Of a stretch of 64,000 bases of DNA, positions 49,013 through 57,420 are shown one piece after another. A model generated the notes under the pieces. That model was not told the origin of the DNA. It saw only the letters and a program-made list of their open reading frames with translations, and searched no databases. Both the position numbers and the translations under genes were made by a program. Positions within the stretch are counted from its first letter, which is position 1; every line of letters starts with the position of its first letter. Source of the stretch: Stenotrophomonas maltophilia (lineage in GTDB: Bacteria > Pseudomonadota > Gammaproteobacteria > Xanthomonadales > Xanthomonadaceae); the NCBI RefSeq assembly GCF_002799155.1, contig NZ_NERD01000002.1:3596001-3660000 (forward strand). Direction: 5' to 3'.

Positions 49013-50398
49013 ATGCCGCGACCGGATGTCGCAGCCCGCGAATGGGTGCAGGACGTGCTCGCGCACAACGGGCCGATCTACCTGCGCATCGTCAATTCGC
49101 TGGAACGCACGGTGCGCCGCGGTGGTCTTGCGCCGGGCCAGCGCCTGCCCTCGCAGCGCGCGTTGGCGCAGCAGCTCGGCGTCGACCTGACCACGGTGAC
49201 GCGGGCGTTCGATGAAGCACGCAAGCGCGGCCTGATCGAGGCGCGTGGACCACAGGGCAGTTTCATCGCACCGCCCAAGGCTGGCTTCGACCAGGTGGTG
49301 GACCTGAGCATGAACGTGCCGCCGGTGCCCGATGCCGATGCGCTGGCCGAGACCCTGCGCCGCGGTGCCGCCGCCGTGCTTGCACGCAGCAACGCACCTA
49401 ACCTGATGACCTATCACCTGGGTGGTGGCAACCCCACTGATCGCCATGCAGCAGCGCGCTGGCTGCAGCCGATGCTGGGCACCGTGGATGACAACTGCCT
49501 GCTGCTGACCGAAGGCGCGCAGGTGGCGTTGGCCGCCATCCTGGTCAGCCAGGGACGCGATGGCGACGCAATCCTGTGCGACACGCTGGTCTACCCGGGC
49601 CTGCTGCAGGCCGCGCGGGCACTTGGCCGGCGGCTTGTACCGGTGGAAGGCGACGAACACGGCATGTGCCCCGAGGCGCTGGCCCGGCACGCGCGCAACG
49701 GCGGCGCGCGGCTGGTCTATCTCAATCCCACCTGCCAGAACCCAACCGCGCTGACCCTGTCGTTGCAGCGGCGCGAAGCGCTGGCATGCGTGCTGAAAAG
49801 CGAGGGCCTGCTGGCGATCGAGGATGATCCGTACTGGCACCTTGCCGAAGAGGCGCCGATACCGCTGGCAACGCTGGCACCGCGTCATGTGTTCCATGTG
49901 GCGACGCTGTCGAAGGTGATCAGCCCCGGTCTGCGCACCGCCTTCGTGCAATGCCCGAGCGCCGCGCACGCCGAGGCGATGGCATCGGCCCTGCGGGCCA
50001 CCCGGTTGATGGGGCATCCGCTGGTGTCGGCGCTGGCCAGCCAGCTACTGCTGGATGGTTCGCCGCAGTCACTGCTGGCCCAGGTGCGTACCGAGGCGCG
50101 CGAACGCATGCGCATGGCGCGCTACCTGCTCGCGCCGTCGCTGCTGCAGCGTGCCGGGGGCCTGCATGCCTGGTGCCGGGTGCCGGCGCCGTGGACCGAC
50201 GCCACGCTAGTGCGTACCGCGCAGCTGCAGGGACTGGCGATCGCACCGTCATCGGCGTTCTGCCCGCCCGGGGTGCTGCAACAGAACGGCGTGCGGCTGT
50301 CGCTGGGGCTGGCGGCGGATCGCCGGCAGCTGGAAAGTGCGCTGCGGCGGATTGATCGGTTGTTGTTGTCGGATGCCTTGCCGGCGATCGAGCGCTAG
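49013..50398 (+). CDS. Second MocR-type regulator (GntR HTH + aminotransferase fold)
   Basis: 461 residues from the ATG at 49013. Winged-helix domain (GPIYLRIVNSLERTVRRGGL, LPSQRALAQQLGVDLTTVTR) and aminotransferase-like domain (IEDDPYWHL; PLP lysine in VATLSKVISPGLR). About 45-50% identical by eye to the MocR at 46526, so the two are paralogues flanking the thioredoxin-like pair. The frame is open back to an ATG at 48884 (504 residues). Those 43 codons have low GC3 and contain the perfect palindrome at 48926-48979, so they are more likely regulatory DNA, although a GAGGAC site precedes 48884. Confidence 0.9.
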   Translation: MPRPDVAAREWVQDVLAHNGPIYLRIVNSLERTVRRGGLAPGQRLPSQRALAQQLGVDLTTVTRAFDEARKRGLIEARGPQGSFIAPPKAGFDQVVDLSMNVPPVPDADALAETLRRGAAAVLARSNAPNLMTYHLGGGNPTDRHAAARWLQPMLGTVDDNCLLLTEGAQVALAAILVSQGRDGDAILCDTLVYPGLLQAARALGRRLVPVEGDEHGMCPEALARHARNGGARLVYLNPTCQNPTALTLSLQRREALACVLKSEGLLAIEDDPYWHLAEEAPIPLATLAPRHVFHVATLSKVISPGLRTAFVQCPSAAHAEAMASALRATRLMGHPLVSALASQLLLDGSPQSLLAQVRTEARERMRMARYLLAPSLLQRAGGLHAWCRVPAPWTDATLVRTAQLQGLAIAPSSAFCPPGVLQQNGVRLSLGLAADRRQLESALRRIDRLLLSDALPAIER

Positions 50399-50430
50399 GC
50401 GGGGAGCCTCCACGCCATGCGTGGTTGGAA

Positions 50431-50456
50431 TGTGCCAACCAAGGTTGGCACCTACC
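50431..50456 (-). repeat. SMAG-like REP palindrome
   Basis: Stem GTGCCAACC-AA-GGTTGGCAC followed by CTACC, between the convergent MocR and aminotransferase genes. A smaller CCACGC-CAT-GCGTGG palindrome lies just before it. Confidence 0.65.
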
Positions 50457-50465
50457 AAAGCAGGG

Positions 50466-51767
50466 TCAGGCCAGGGCGAAGAGCGCCTTCACCAGCGCAT
50501 CCATCTGCGCCGGCCGGGTGAACACCGACGGTGTCACCCGCACGCAGGCGCCGGAGTCCAAGCCGTCGCGATGGGTGGTGAACACGCGATGCTCGTCCAG
50601 CAGGCGCTTCTGCAGCGCGATATTGTCAGCCGCGCTGGTGCGCCCGCGCAGGCGGAAGCTGGCCAATGCACTCGCCAGCGCCGGGTCCGGCGAAGACAGC
50701 ACTTCGATATGCGCCATCTGCCGCGCCGGCAGCGTCCAGCGCTCACGCAGGTAGCGCAGGCGCGCCTGCTTGTTGGCCACGCCGATGCGCTGGTGCAGGG
50801 CAATGGCTTCCGGCAGTGCCAGGTAGGCGGCGAAGTTGACCGTACCGGTGTGCACGCGGCTGCCCACGCGGCCGTCGTCGGTCTCGCCCATGTACGGGTC
50901 AAGGTCCGCAACGCGGCCCCTGCGCACATACATCGCGCCGACACCGACCGGCGCCCCGATCCATTTGTGCAGGTTGATGCCGACGAAGTCAGCCTTCAGC
51001 TGCGGCACCACGTAGTCGATCTGGCCAAACCCATGCGCGGCATCAACGATCACATCGATGCCGCGCGCACGCGCACGCTCGGCGATTTCCGCCACCGGCA
51101 ACACCAGCCCATGGCGGTGGCTGACCTGGGTCAGCAGCACCAGTTTCAGGCGCGGAAGCCGCGCGAATGCGTCCTCATACGCCTGCAGGATCTGTGCGTG
51201 GTCCGGCACCGCCGGCAGCGCGATGCGCTCCACCTGCACGCCACGACGCTGTTGCAGCCAGCGCATCGCGCCGATCATGCTGTCGTAGTCGATGTCGGCG
51301 TAGAGCACCTGTTCGCCAGGCTGCAGGCGGTTGTAGCCGCCGATCAGGGCCAGCATCGCTTCGGTGGCGCCACGGGTCAGTGCGATCTCGTCGGCGCCCA
51401 CGCCCAGCAACCCGGCCACCTGCCGCTGCACCGCCATGTACTGCGCCGGAAACTCGCGGCGGCCATACCATGCGTTGCCACGGTTCACCTCGGCGGTGTG
51501 GCGCTGGTAGCTGGCCAACGTCTCGCGGCCCATCGCGCCCCAGTAACCGTTCTCCAGGTGGTTCACTTCGTCGGTGATGTCGAAGTGGCTGGCCACGGCG
51601 GCCCAGTAGCCTTCATCGCGGGCCAGCACGTCCGGCGCCACGGTCGTTGCGGGAATCTGCATGGGCGCAGCGTAACGCGCGGCGGCCATGGCGGGCAGTG
51701 AAGACAGTGCAGCGGCGGCCGGCAGCAGCGTGCCGGCGCGCAGCAGGTTACGGCGGCGGCTGTCCAT
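50466..51767 (-). CDS. Tat-exported class V aminotransferase-like (isopenicillin-N-epimerase-like) enzyme
   Basis: 433 residues. A twin-arginine signal (SRRRNLLRAGTLLPAAAA) precedes a PLP fold-I domain: NGYWGAMGRETL, TRGATEAM, the Asp/His pair VDAAHGFGQID (D242, H245) and the PLP lysine K268 (GINLHKWIGAP). Related enzymes are isopenicillin N epimerase and cysteine desulphurase-like proteins; the substrate is unknown. Tat export means a folded PLP enzyme in the periplasm, which is uncommon. Its start overlaps the stop of the TonB receptor gene (TGATG), so the pair probably handles one imported amino-acid-containing compound. Confidence 0.9.
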   Translation of the reverse strand: MDSRRRNLLRAGTLLPAAAALSSLPAMAAARYAAPMQIPATTVAPDVLARDEGYWAAVASHFDITDEVNHLENGYWGAMGRETLASYQRHTAEVNRGNAWYGRREFPAQYMAVQRQVAGLLGVGADEIALTRGATEAMLALIGGYNRLQPGEQVLYADIDYDSMIGAMRWLQQRRGVQVERIALPAVPDHAQILQAYEDAFARLPRLKLVLLTQVSHRHGLVLPVAEIAERARARGIDVIVDAAHGFGQIDYVVPQLKADFVGINLHKWIGAPVGVGAMYVRRGRVADLDPYMGETDDGRVGSRVHTGTVNFAAYLALPEAIALHQRIGVANKQARLRYLRERWTLPARQMAHIEVLSSPDPALASALASFRLRGRTSAADNIALQKRLLDEHRVFTTHRDGLDSGACVRVTPSVFTRPAQMDALVKALFALA

Positions 51768-54169
51768 CAGAAGGTCAGCCGGTACTGCGCGTACACATTG
51801 GCACCATCGGTGTCGTACGGCGCGTTGCGCGAGTAGACCAGGCCGCGGCTGGCCTGGAAGGTCGCTTCGTCCGGATAGCGGTCGAACACATTGTCCGCGC
51901 CCACGCGCAGGCTGTGGTGCTCGTTGATGCGGTAGCCCACGGCCAGGTCGAGGAAGCTCATCGCGCCGAAACGCTGGTAGATGTCGCCCACCGCATTGCC
52001 GCTGGAGTCGGTCCAGGCACCGTAGTAGCGCATGCGCGCCATCAGTGACCAGGCTCCGATGTCCCAGCTGCCGGTGAAGCTGCCCTTGTGCTCGGGCAGG
52101 CGGTCTTCGAACAGCACGCGCTGGGTTTCGTTGGTGGCCACCGAGGTGCTGCCGTTGTCCACCCGCGTACGGTTGTAGTTGTAGGCCAGGGTCAGCGTCA
52201 TGCGACCCGCGCCGAGGTCGCGCAGGTAGCTGCCGACCACGTCCACGCCGGTGGTGGTGGTATCGAAGTCGTTGGTGAAGTAGTTCACCGAGGTATAGCC
52301 CAGCGGATTGGGAGTACCGGCAGGAATGGCGAAGCTGGCCGACTGGCTGAAGCGGTCGGTGAGCTTGATCTGGTAGACATCCACCGAGCCGGACAGGCCC
52401 AGGTCGGTACGCCAGGTCAGGCCCAGCGACGCGGTACGCGATTCCTCCGGCTTCAGCGGCTGTGCACCGAGCAGCTGCGCCAGCGGATCGTTCGGCGACA
52501 GGCGGCCACTGGTGAAGATCTGAAGCGTGCGCGTATCCAGCCCCTGGGTGGTACTGGTGGTGTTGAGCTGCGCCGGGGTCGGTGCACGGAAGCCGGTGGA
52601 CACGGTACCGCGCAGGGCTACGTCCGGGGTAATCGCAAAACGTGCGGACAGCTTGCCGTCCAGGGTGCTGCCGAAGCTGGTGAAGTCCTCGTAACGGCTG
52701 GCCGCACCGATGCTCCAGCGCTCGCCCAGCGGCACTTCCATATCCACATAGGCCGCTTTGCTGCGCTGGCTCCACTGCCCGGCCTGGCTGGCCGAGAAGC
52801 CCGGTGCGCCGTTGGAGTTGGCTTCCAGGCCCGCGGCCGCGCCCGGGCCTACCGCGTACGAGGCGGGATCACCGGCGCGCACCTGGTAGGTCTCCTGGCG
52901 GAACTCGCCGCCGAAGGCGACGTTGATCGGCTTGGACAGCGCGGCCACGTCCCACTCGTAATTGAAGTCGGCGTTGGCGTTCTTCTCGGTCTGGGTCAGG
53001 CGGCCGAGATCGAACGCGGTCGGGCTGGCAGGGCCCAGCGAGGCGTTGATCGAGTTCTTCAGGCTGTAGTCGATGGCATTGCGGCCATACGAGGCGCTGA
53101 CATCCCAGCGCAGCTTCGGCGTGATCTCGCCACGCAGGCCACCGACCAGTTGCAGGTCGTTCTGGACGTTGCCGTACTGCGGACTGAAGCCCACCGGATA
53201 GATCGAACGCAGGTTCCAGCCGGGGAAGATCGCCGTGGTGCGGTAGGCACCGGTGGTGGTGTCCGGGTTGCGCCAGTTGAAATCGCTGACACCATCGCTG
53301 TGGCTGTACAGGCCAAAGGCATAGAGCTCCAGCGTGTCGCTGGCGTTGGCCTTCACATTGAAGCCGACGCGGCGGCTTTCCAGTTCCGGCTGGCCCCAGC
53401 GCTGTACCGGGTTGGGCACGTCCAGATCCGGATGCGCGGCCTGGAAGGCGATCGCATCCGGGCGCTGGCGGGTGCGCGAGGTGGCGTCGGAATTGGACGA
53501 TTCGGCGAACAGCACCAGGCTGCCGTAGTCACCCAACGACCAGCCGGTGCGCGCACTGAAATCGCGCGACGCGCCATCGCCCTGCGCATACTGCGAATAG
53601 CCGGCAGTGATCTCGGTACCGGGGCCATCCTCGAGAATGATGTTGATGACGCCGGCGATGGCGTCCGAGCCGTACTGCGCCGAGGCACCATCGCGCAGCA
53701 CTTCGATGCGCTTGATCGCACTGGTCGGAATCTGCGCCAGGTCGGCCGCCTGCGCACCGCGGTTGCCGAGCAGCGCGCTGCGATGGAAGCGGCGACCGTT
53801 GACCAGCACCAGGGTCTGGTCCGGCGACAGGCCACGCAGCGTCGCCGGGCGCACGAACACCTGGCCGTCCGCCATCGGCAGGCGCTGTACCACGAATGAC
53901 GGCACCAGCTGTGCCAGCACGTCCTTCAGATCGGTCGACTCGACGGACTTGATGTCTTCCTTGGTGAACACGTCCACCGGCGCCAGCGTTTCGAACTGGG
54001 TGCGGTTGGAGGCGCGGGTGCCGGTGACCAGCATCGCGTCGAGCTGGGTGGGCGCCGCACGGCTGCTGCCCGCGGCATCGACCGCATCGGCCTCCGCTGC
54101 GATCGCGCCTCCTGCGCTGGCCATGGAAAGGGCAAGGAGGATGGAACGCGAAAGCTTCGAACGATGCAC
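51767..54169 (-). CDS. TonB-dependent receptor
   Basis: 800 residues: signal peptide (IAA-EA), plug domain with TonB-box-like LDAMLVTGTRASNR, VDVFTKEDIKSVESTDLKDV, RGLSPDQTLVLVNGRRFHRS and IEVLRDGASAQYGSDAIAGV, then the beta-barrel ending in the aromatic YAQYRLTF. The LVLVNGRR...YGSDAIAGVIN pattern is the large oar-like/iron-independent receptor group common in Xanthomonadaceae that imports peptides, sugars or vitamins. It is transcribed together with the Tat-exported aminotransferase. No Fur box was seen upstream. Confidence 0.94.
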   Translation of the reverse strand: MHRSKLSRSILLALSMASAGGAIAAEADAVDAAGSSRAAPTQLDAMLVTGTRASNRTQFETLAPVDVFTKEDIKSVESTDLKDVLAQLVPSFVVQRLPMADGQVFVRPATLRGLSPDQTLVLVNGRRFHRSALLGNRGAQAADLAQIPTSAIKRIEVLRDGASAQYGSDAIAGVINIILEDGPGTEITAGYSQYAQGDGASRDFSARTGWSLGDYGSLVLFAESSNSDATSRTRQRPDAIAFQAAHPDLDVPNPVQRWGQPELESRRVGFNVKANASDTLELYAFGLYSHSDGVSDFNWRNPDTTTGAYRTTAIFPGWNLRSIYPVGFSPQYGNVQNDLQLVGGLRGEITPKLRWDVSASYGRNAIDYSLKNSINASLGPASPTAFDLGRLTQTEKNANADFNYEWDVAALSKPINVAFGGEFRQETYQVRAGDPASYAVGPGAAAGLEANSNGAPGFSASQAGQWSQRSKAAYVDMEVPLGERWSIGAASRYEDFTSFGSTLDGKLSARFAITPDVALRGTVSTGFRAPTPAQLNTTSTTQGLDTRTLQIFTSGRLSPNDPLAQLLGAQPLKPEESRTASLGLTWRTDLGLSGSVDVYQIKLTDRFSQSASFAIPAGTPNPLGYTSVNYFTNDFDTTTTGVDVVGSYLRDLGAGRMTLTLAYNYNRTRVDNGSTSVATNETQRVLFEDRLPEHKGSFTGSWDIGAWSLMARMRYYGAWTDSSGNAVGDIYQRFGAMSFLDLAVGYRINEHHSLRVGADNVFDRYPDEATFQASRGLVYSRNAPYDTDGANVYAQYRLTF

Positions 54170-54369
54170 GGCAGGGCTCCGGGAGGACGCGACAGGGCCA
54201 GCACCTGCTCGGAAACAACAGGCGTGGACAAGGCGCGCAGTCTCGGCGCGATGTGTGAAGGAGCCATGACGTCAGTGCGACAGCTTGATGCGGCACAGGC
54301 GCAAGAACTGCTAAACGCCGAGCCAGCCGATCCGCTACTGTGCCCGGCATCGGAATCGGGGACGGCAGG

Positions 54370-55197
54370 ATGAGCGCGGCAGGCAAGGCGTTGTGGTACA
54401 TCGAGACCCATGCGGACCAGCCCCTGGCGCTGGCCGATATTGCCGCCGCAGCGGGGCTGTCGCCGTTCCATCTGTCACGCCTGTTCCAGGCCCGCACCGG
54501 CACCTCGGTGGTGCGCTACCTGCGCGGGCGCCGCCTGACCGCTGCCGCGCAGCGGTTGGCCAACGGCGCAGGCGACATCCTGCAGGTGGCGCTGGGGGCC
54601 GGCTACACCACCCATGCCGCCTTCACCCGGGCCTTCAGCGAACTGTTCGGGCAGACACCGGAACGGGTACGCGAACAGGGCACCGATGGGCTGGCGCTGG
54701 TGCAGGCGATCCGGCTGGACGAGGCCCCGTCAGCCTGCATTGAAGCCCCCCGGCTGCTCGATACGCCCGCGTTCCAGGTGGCAGGCGTCGGCATGCGGCA
54801 TACCCGCGACAGCAGCGGCGCCATTCCGGGCCAATGGGCCCAGCTCAACCGCGAGTGGCCGACGCCGGCACCGGTCAGCTTCGGCGTGTGCTGCAACAGT
54901 GATGACGATGGCGGCTTCGACTACATCGCGGCACTGCCGGCAAGCACGGTACCGAACGTGCCTGCGCACTGGCAACGCGTGGACATCCCGGCGCGCCGCT
55001 ACCTGGTGGCCTGGCACGGCGGACACATCTCGGCCATCCGCTCGACCTGGTTCTGGTTGCTGGATCATTATCTTCCTGCGTCCAACCTGAGCCTTGCCGA
55101 TGCGCCGGACCTGGAGCGCTACGACGCCCGGTTCGATGAGCACACCGGCCAGGGCGGCGTGGAAATCTGGCTGCCGGTCGAAGAACGTCCCCACTGA
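54370..55197 (+). CDS. AraC-family regulator with GyrI-like ligand domain
   Basis: 275 residues. N-terminal AraC double helix-turn-helix (LALADIAAAAGLSPFHLSRL, TGTSVVRYLRGRRLTAAAQR, GYTTHAAFTRAFSELFGQTP) followed by a GyrI/SbmC-like effector domain (about 140-275; FGVCCNSDDDGGFDYIAALP, RYLVAWHGG, GVEIWLPVEE). This order is that of Rob/SoxS-type regulators with a small-molecule pocket. It is 13 bases upstream of a hydrolase gene and divergent from the TonB receptor; it may control both. The ATG at 54370 is preferred to one ten codons earlier. Confidence 0.93.
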   Translation: MSAAGKALWYIETHADQPLALADIAAAAGLSPFHLSRLFQARTGTSVVRYLRGRRLTAAAQRLANGAGDILQVALGAGYTTHAAFTRAFSELFGQTPERVREQGTDGLALVQAIRLDEAPSACIEAPRLLDTPAFQVAGVGMRHTRDSSGAIPGQWAQLNREWPTPAPVSFGVCCNSDDDGGFDYIAALPASTVPNVPAHWQRVDIPARRYLVAWHGGHISAIRSTWFWLLDHYLPASNLSLADAPDLERYDARFDEHTGQGGVEIWLPVEERPH

Positions 55198-55210
55198 CAA
55201 GGAGTTGAAG

Positions 55211-56290
55211 ATGCGCATGACCGCTGCTGTGCTGGGAGGAATGCTGCTGGCGTTCGCGAGCGTCGGCGCCGCCCGCGAAAGCGGCGTCGCCGGCGAGCGC
55301 CACGGCACGACGACGCTGGCCAGCGCCGCCGTGCGCGACGCAGGGCACCGCAACGCGCTGCGCTACACGGTCTGGTATCCGGCCCCGGCCGGCAGCCGCG
55401 AAACCGCGCTGACCATCGGTCCACCCGACGCGCCGCTGTTCGACGTCGGCCGGTCGGCCAAGGATGCGCCGGTCGCGGGTGATCGCCTGCCGACCCTGCT
55501 GCTCTCGCATGGCAACGGCGGCAGCGCGCGCATGATGGGCTGGCTGGGCACGGCGCTGGCGCGGGCCGGGTATCTGGTGATTGCGGTGGATCATCCAGGC
55601 AACAACGGCGTTGACACCATGACCCTGCCCGGCAGCCTTCTGACCTGGTTGCGCGCCGATGACCTGCATGCTGCACTGGCGGCCGTGCAGGCTGATCCGG
55701 TGCTGGGCCCGCATGTCGATCCTGAGCGCCTGGGGGTCGCCGGCTTCTCGGCCGGTGGCTACACCGCGCTGCTGGCAGCCGGTGCGCGACCGGACCTGCA
55801 GCGATTGCGGGACTTCTGCACCGCACATCCGGATGACGGCGTCTGCCGGCCCCAACAGGAGGCGGCAACGCACACGATGGAGGCACGCGTTGCCGCTGCG
55901 GCGTCGCCCGAGCTGTCGCCATGGATGTCCCACGCCAACGACGCACGCGCCATTCCCGGCGTGCGCGCGGTGTTCCTGCTGGCGCCGGCAATCGTGCAGG
56001 CCTTTGCGCCCGAGCAGCTCTCCTCGCTGAAACAGCCGGTGTCGATCGTGCTGGGCCAGGCGGACACGGTCGCGCCACCACAGACCAATGGCGAGGCTGC
56101 GCGTGCGGCGATTGCGGGCGCTGCACTGCAGGTGCTGCCCGGTGTCGGCCATTACGATTTCCTCGCCGCATGCACCCCGACCGGACAGCAGCGGCTGCAG
56201 GACCTGTGCAGCACGTCGGTGCCGAAGGCGCAGACCCACGCGCAGGCAGCGGACGCGGCAATACGGTTCTTCAACCATTCGCTGCGCTAG
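55211..56290 (+). CDS. Exported alpha/beta hydrolase (dienelactone/PAF-acetylhydrolase-like)
   Basis: 359 residues: signal peptide (VGAARESG), then the fold with oxyanion region LLLSHGNGGSARMM, nucleophile S180 in GFSAGGYTALL, Asp in LGQADTVAPP and His near 317 (GVGHYDFLA). Four cysteines in the cap (RDFCTAHPDDGVC and later) suggest disulphides, consistent with periplasmic export. Substrate unknown; the family cleaves esters and lactones. An AAGGAG site precedes it, and it follows the AraC/GyrI regulator, likely in one operon. Confidence 0.9.
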   Translation: MRMTAAVLGGMLLAFASVGAARESGVAGERHGTTTLASAAVRDAGHRNALRYTVWYPAPAGSRETALTIGPPDAPLFDVGRSAKDAPVAGDRLPTLLLSHGNGGSARMMGWLGTALARAGYLVIAVDHPGNNGVDTMTLPGSLLTWLRADDLHAALAAVQADPVLGPHVDPERLGVAGFSAGGYTALLAAGARPDLQRLRDFCTAHPDDGVCRPQQEAATHTMEARVAAAASPELSPWMSHANDARAIPGVRAVFLLAPAIVQAFAPEQLSSLKQPVSIVLGQADTVAPPQTNGEAARAAIAGAALQVLPGVGHYDFLAACTPTGQQRLQDLCSTSVPKAQTHAQAADAAIRFFNHSLR

Positions 56291-56295
56291 TGGCC

Positions 56296-56317
56296 GCCGG
56301 GCATGGCCCGGCGCTAC
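56296..56317 (-). repeat. SMAG-like REP palindrome
   Basis: GCCGGGC-AT-GGCCCGGC followed by GCTAC, between the hydrolase and VOC genes. Confidence 0.6.
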
Positions 56318-56344
56318 AGTGGGCGCGTCCACGGAGGATCGATC

Positions 56345-57016
56345 ATGCGCCTGCTCCACCTCACTCTGCCGGTATCCGACGTCGCTTCCGTGGCCACATA
56401 TTTCCACGATGTGCTGCAGCAGCGCGTGGTCGGCAACCATGTGCACATCGGCTGGAGCACGATCGAACTGCAGCCGGCGGGAGGTCACCCCGTCGGTGGC
56501 GTGCACCTGGCCTTCAACGTACCGGACAACCGCTTCGGCGAGGCGATGGCCTGGTTGCGCGAACGTACCCCGCTGCAACGTAATCCTGAGGGCCTGGATT
56601 ACTTTGCGCTGGAGAGCAGCTGGCAGTCGCAGTCGGTGTACTTCACCGGTCCCGATGGCCTGATCCTCGAGTTGATCGGCCGGCGCCGTCTGCCAGACAG
56701 CATGCGCGCAGGCGCCTTCCATGGCAGCGAGCTGGCGTGCCTGAGCGAGGTCGGCCTGCCCAGCCACGATGTCGATGCGGTGCGCGAACAGTCCAGCCAG
56801 CGCTTCGGCCTGCAACCGATCAGCCCGCCTTCGCCGCAGTTCGCGCCGATGGGCGACGACGAGGGCCTGCTGATCGTGGTTGCGGCGGATCGACGGTGGT
56901 TCCCTGAGCAGAAAGACCTGCCCAATGCGCAGGGCGTGCAGCTGCAGGTGGGTGATGTGAGCGGTAGCGGCGAACTGCGTGATGCCACGCTGGGCTGGCG
57001 GGTGTGGGCGGCCTGA
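56345..57016 (+). CDS. VOC-superfamily (glyoxalase-fold) protein
   Basis: 223 residues from the ATG at 56345 (MRLLHLTLPVSDVASVATYF), two paired beta-alpha-beta-beta-beta modules. His5 (LLHLTL) and Glu in the end of module one (GLILELIGR) are the usual metal ligands; the second module (LACLSEVGLPSHDVDAVREQ) is divergent. Function in the family ranges from glyoxalase to dioxygenase; not assignable here. It is in line with the hydrolase but separated from it by a SMAG repeat. Confidence 0.9.
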   Translation: MRLLHLTLPVSDVASVATYFHDVLQQRVVGNHVHIGWSTIELQPAGGHPVGGVHLAFNVPDNRFGEAMAWLRERTPLQRNPEGLDYFALESSWQSQSVYFTGPDGLILELIGRRRLPDSMRAGAFHGSELACLSEVGLPSHDVDAVREQSSQRFGLQPISPPSPQFAPMGDDEGLLIVVAADRRWFPEQKDLPNAQGVQLQVGDVSGSGELRDATLGWRVWAA

Positions 57017-57332
57017 GCCACCGGCTGTCCGAAGCGCCGCCGCCGCTGCGACCACCACCACCGGACCCGCCGCCGGAACTGCTCGAGGACGAGCTCGACG
57101 ACGAGGTGCTGGACGAGGAACGGTAGCCTTGGGACGACCCTCGCTTCAGGGCAACGACCGAATCCCCTGTGCGCCAATCCGCTGGCAACAGGTTGCGTGC
57201 GGATGAATCTTCCGACGGCGGCAGCTGCTCGCCATCGATCAGCGCCACCAGCAGCTTGCTGCCGTCCAGCATGCCCTGGTCCAGGTCTCCCTCGCGCAGG
57301 CGCGGCACGCTGTGCATCCTGCGAAACGGCAT
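56820..57332 (-). CDS. Ser/Gly-rich open reading frame (tentative)
   Basis: A strong GGGGAGGA site precedes the ATG at 57332. The first about 70 residues read like a real small protein (MPFRRMHSVPRLREGDLDQG, GSKLLVALIDGEQLPPSEDS, WRTGDSVVALKRG), followed by a serine run of about a dozen and a glycine stretch. From there the frame overlaps the end of the convergent VOC gene by about 200 bases, which is unusual, so the true end may be frameshifted or earlier. No known family. It would be the only gene in 57017-57420. Confidence 0.45.
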   Translation of the reverse strand: MPFRRMHSVPRLREGDLDQGMLDGSKLLVALIDGEQLPPSEDSSARNLLPADWRTGDSVVALKRGSSQGYRSSSSTSSSSSSSSSSGGGSGGGGRSGGGASDSRWLRPPTPASPAWHHAVRRYRSHHPPAAARPAHWAGLSAQGTTVDPPQPRSAGPRRRPSARTAAKAG

Positions 57333-57355
57333 CCGTGGATGTCCTCCCCCATGAA

Positions 57356-57390
57356 CGGAAAAAGCCGGCCGGATCGCTCCGGCCGGCCTC
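57356..57390 (-). terminator. Rho-independent terminator of the XVIPCD effector gene
   Basis: Minus-strand stem GCCGGCCGGA-GCGA-TCCGGCCGGC followed by TTTTT, about 35 bases after the effector stop codon. Confidence 0.88.
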
Positions 57391-57420
57391 CTTTACCACA
57401 CGCCTGTTCACACGCAGCGG

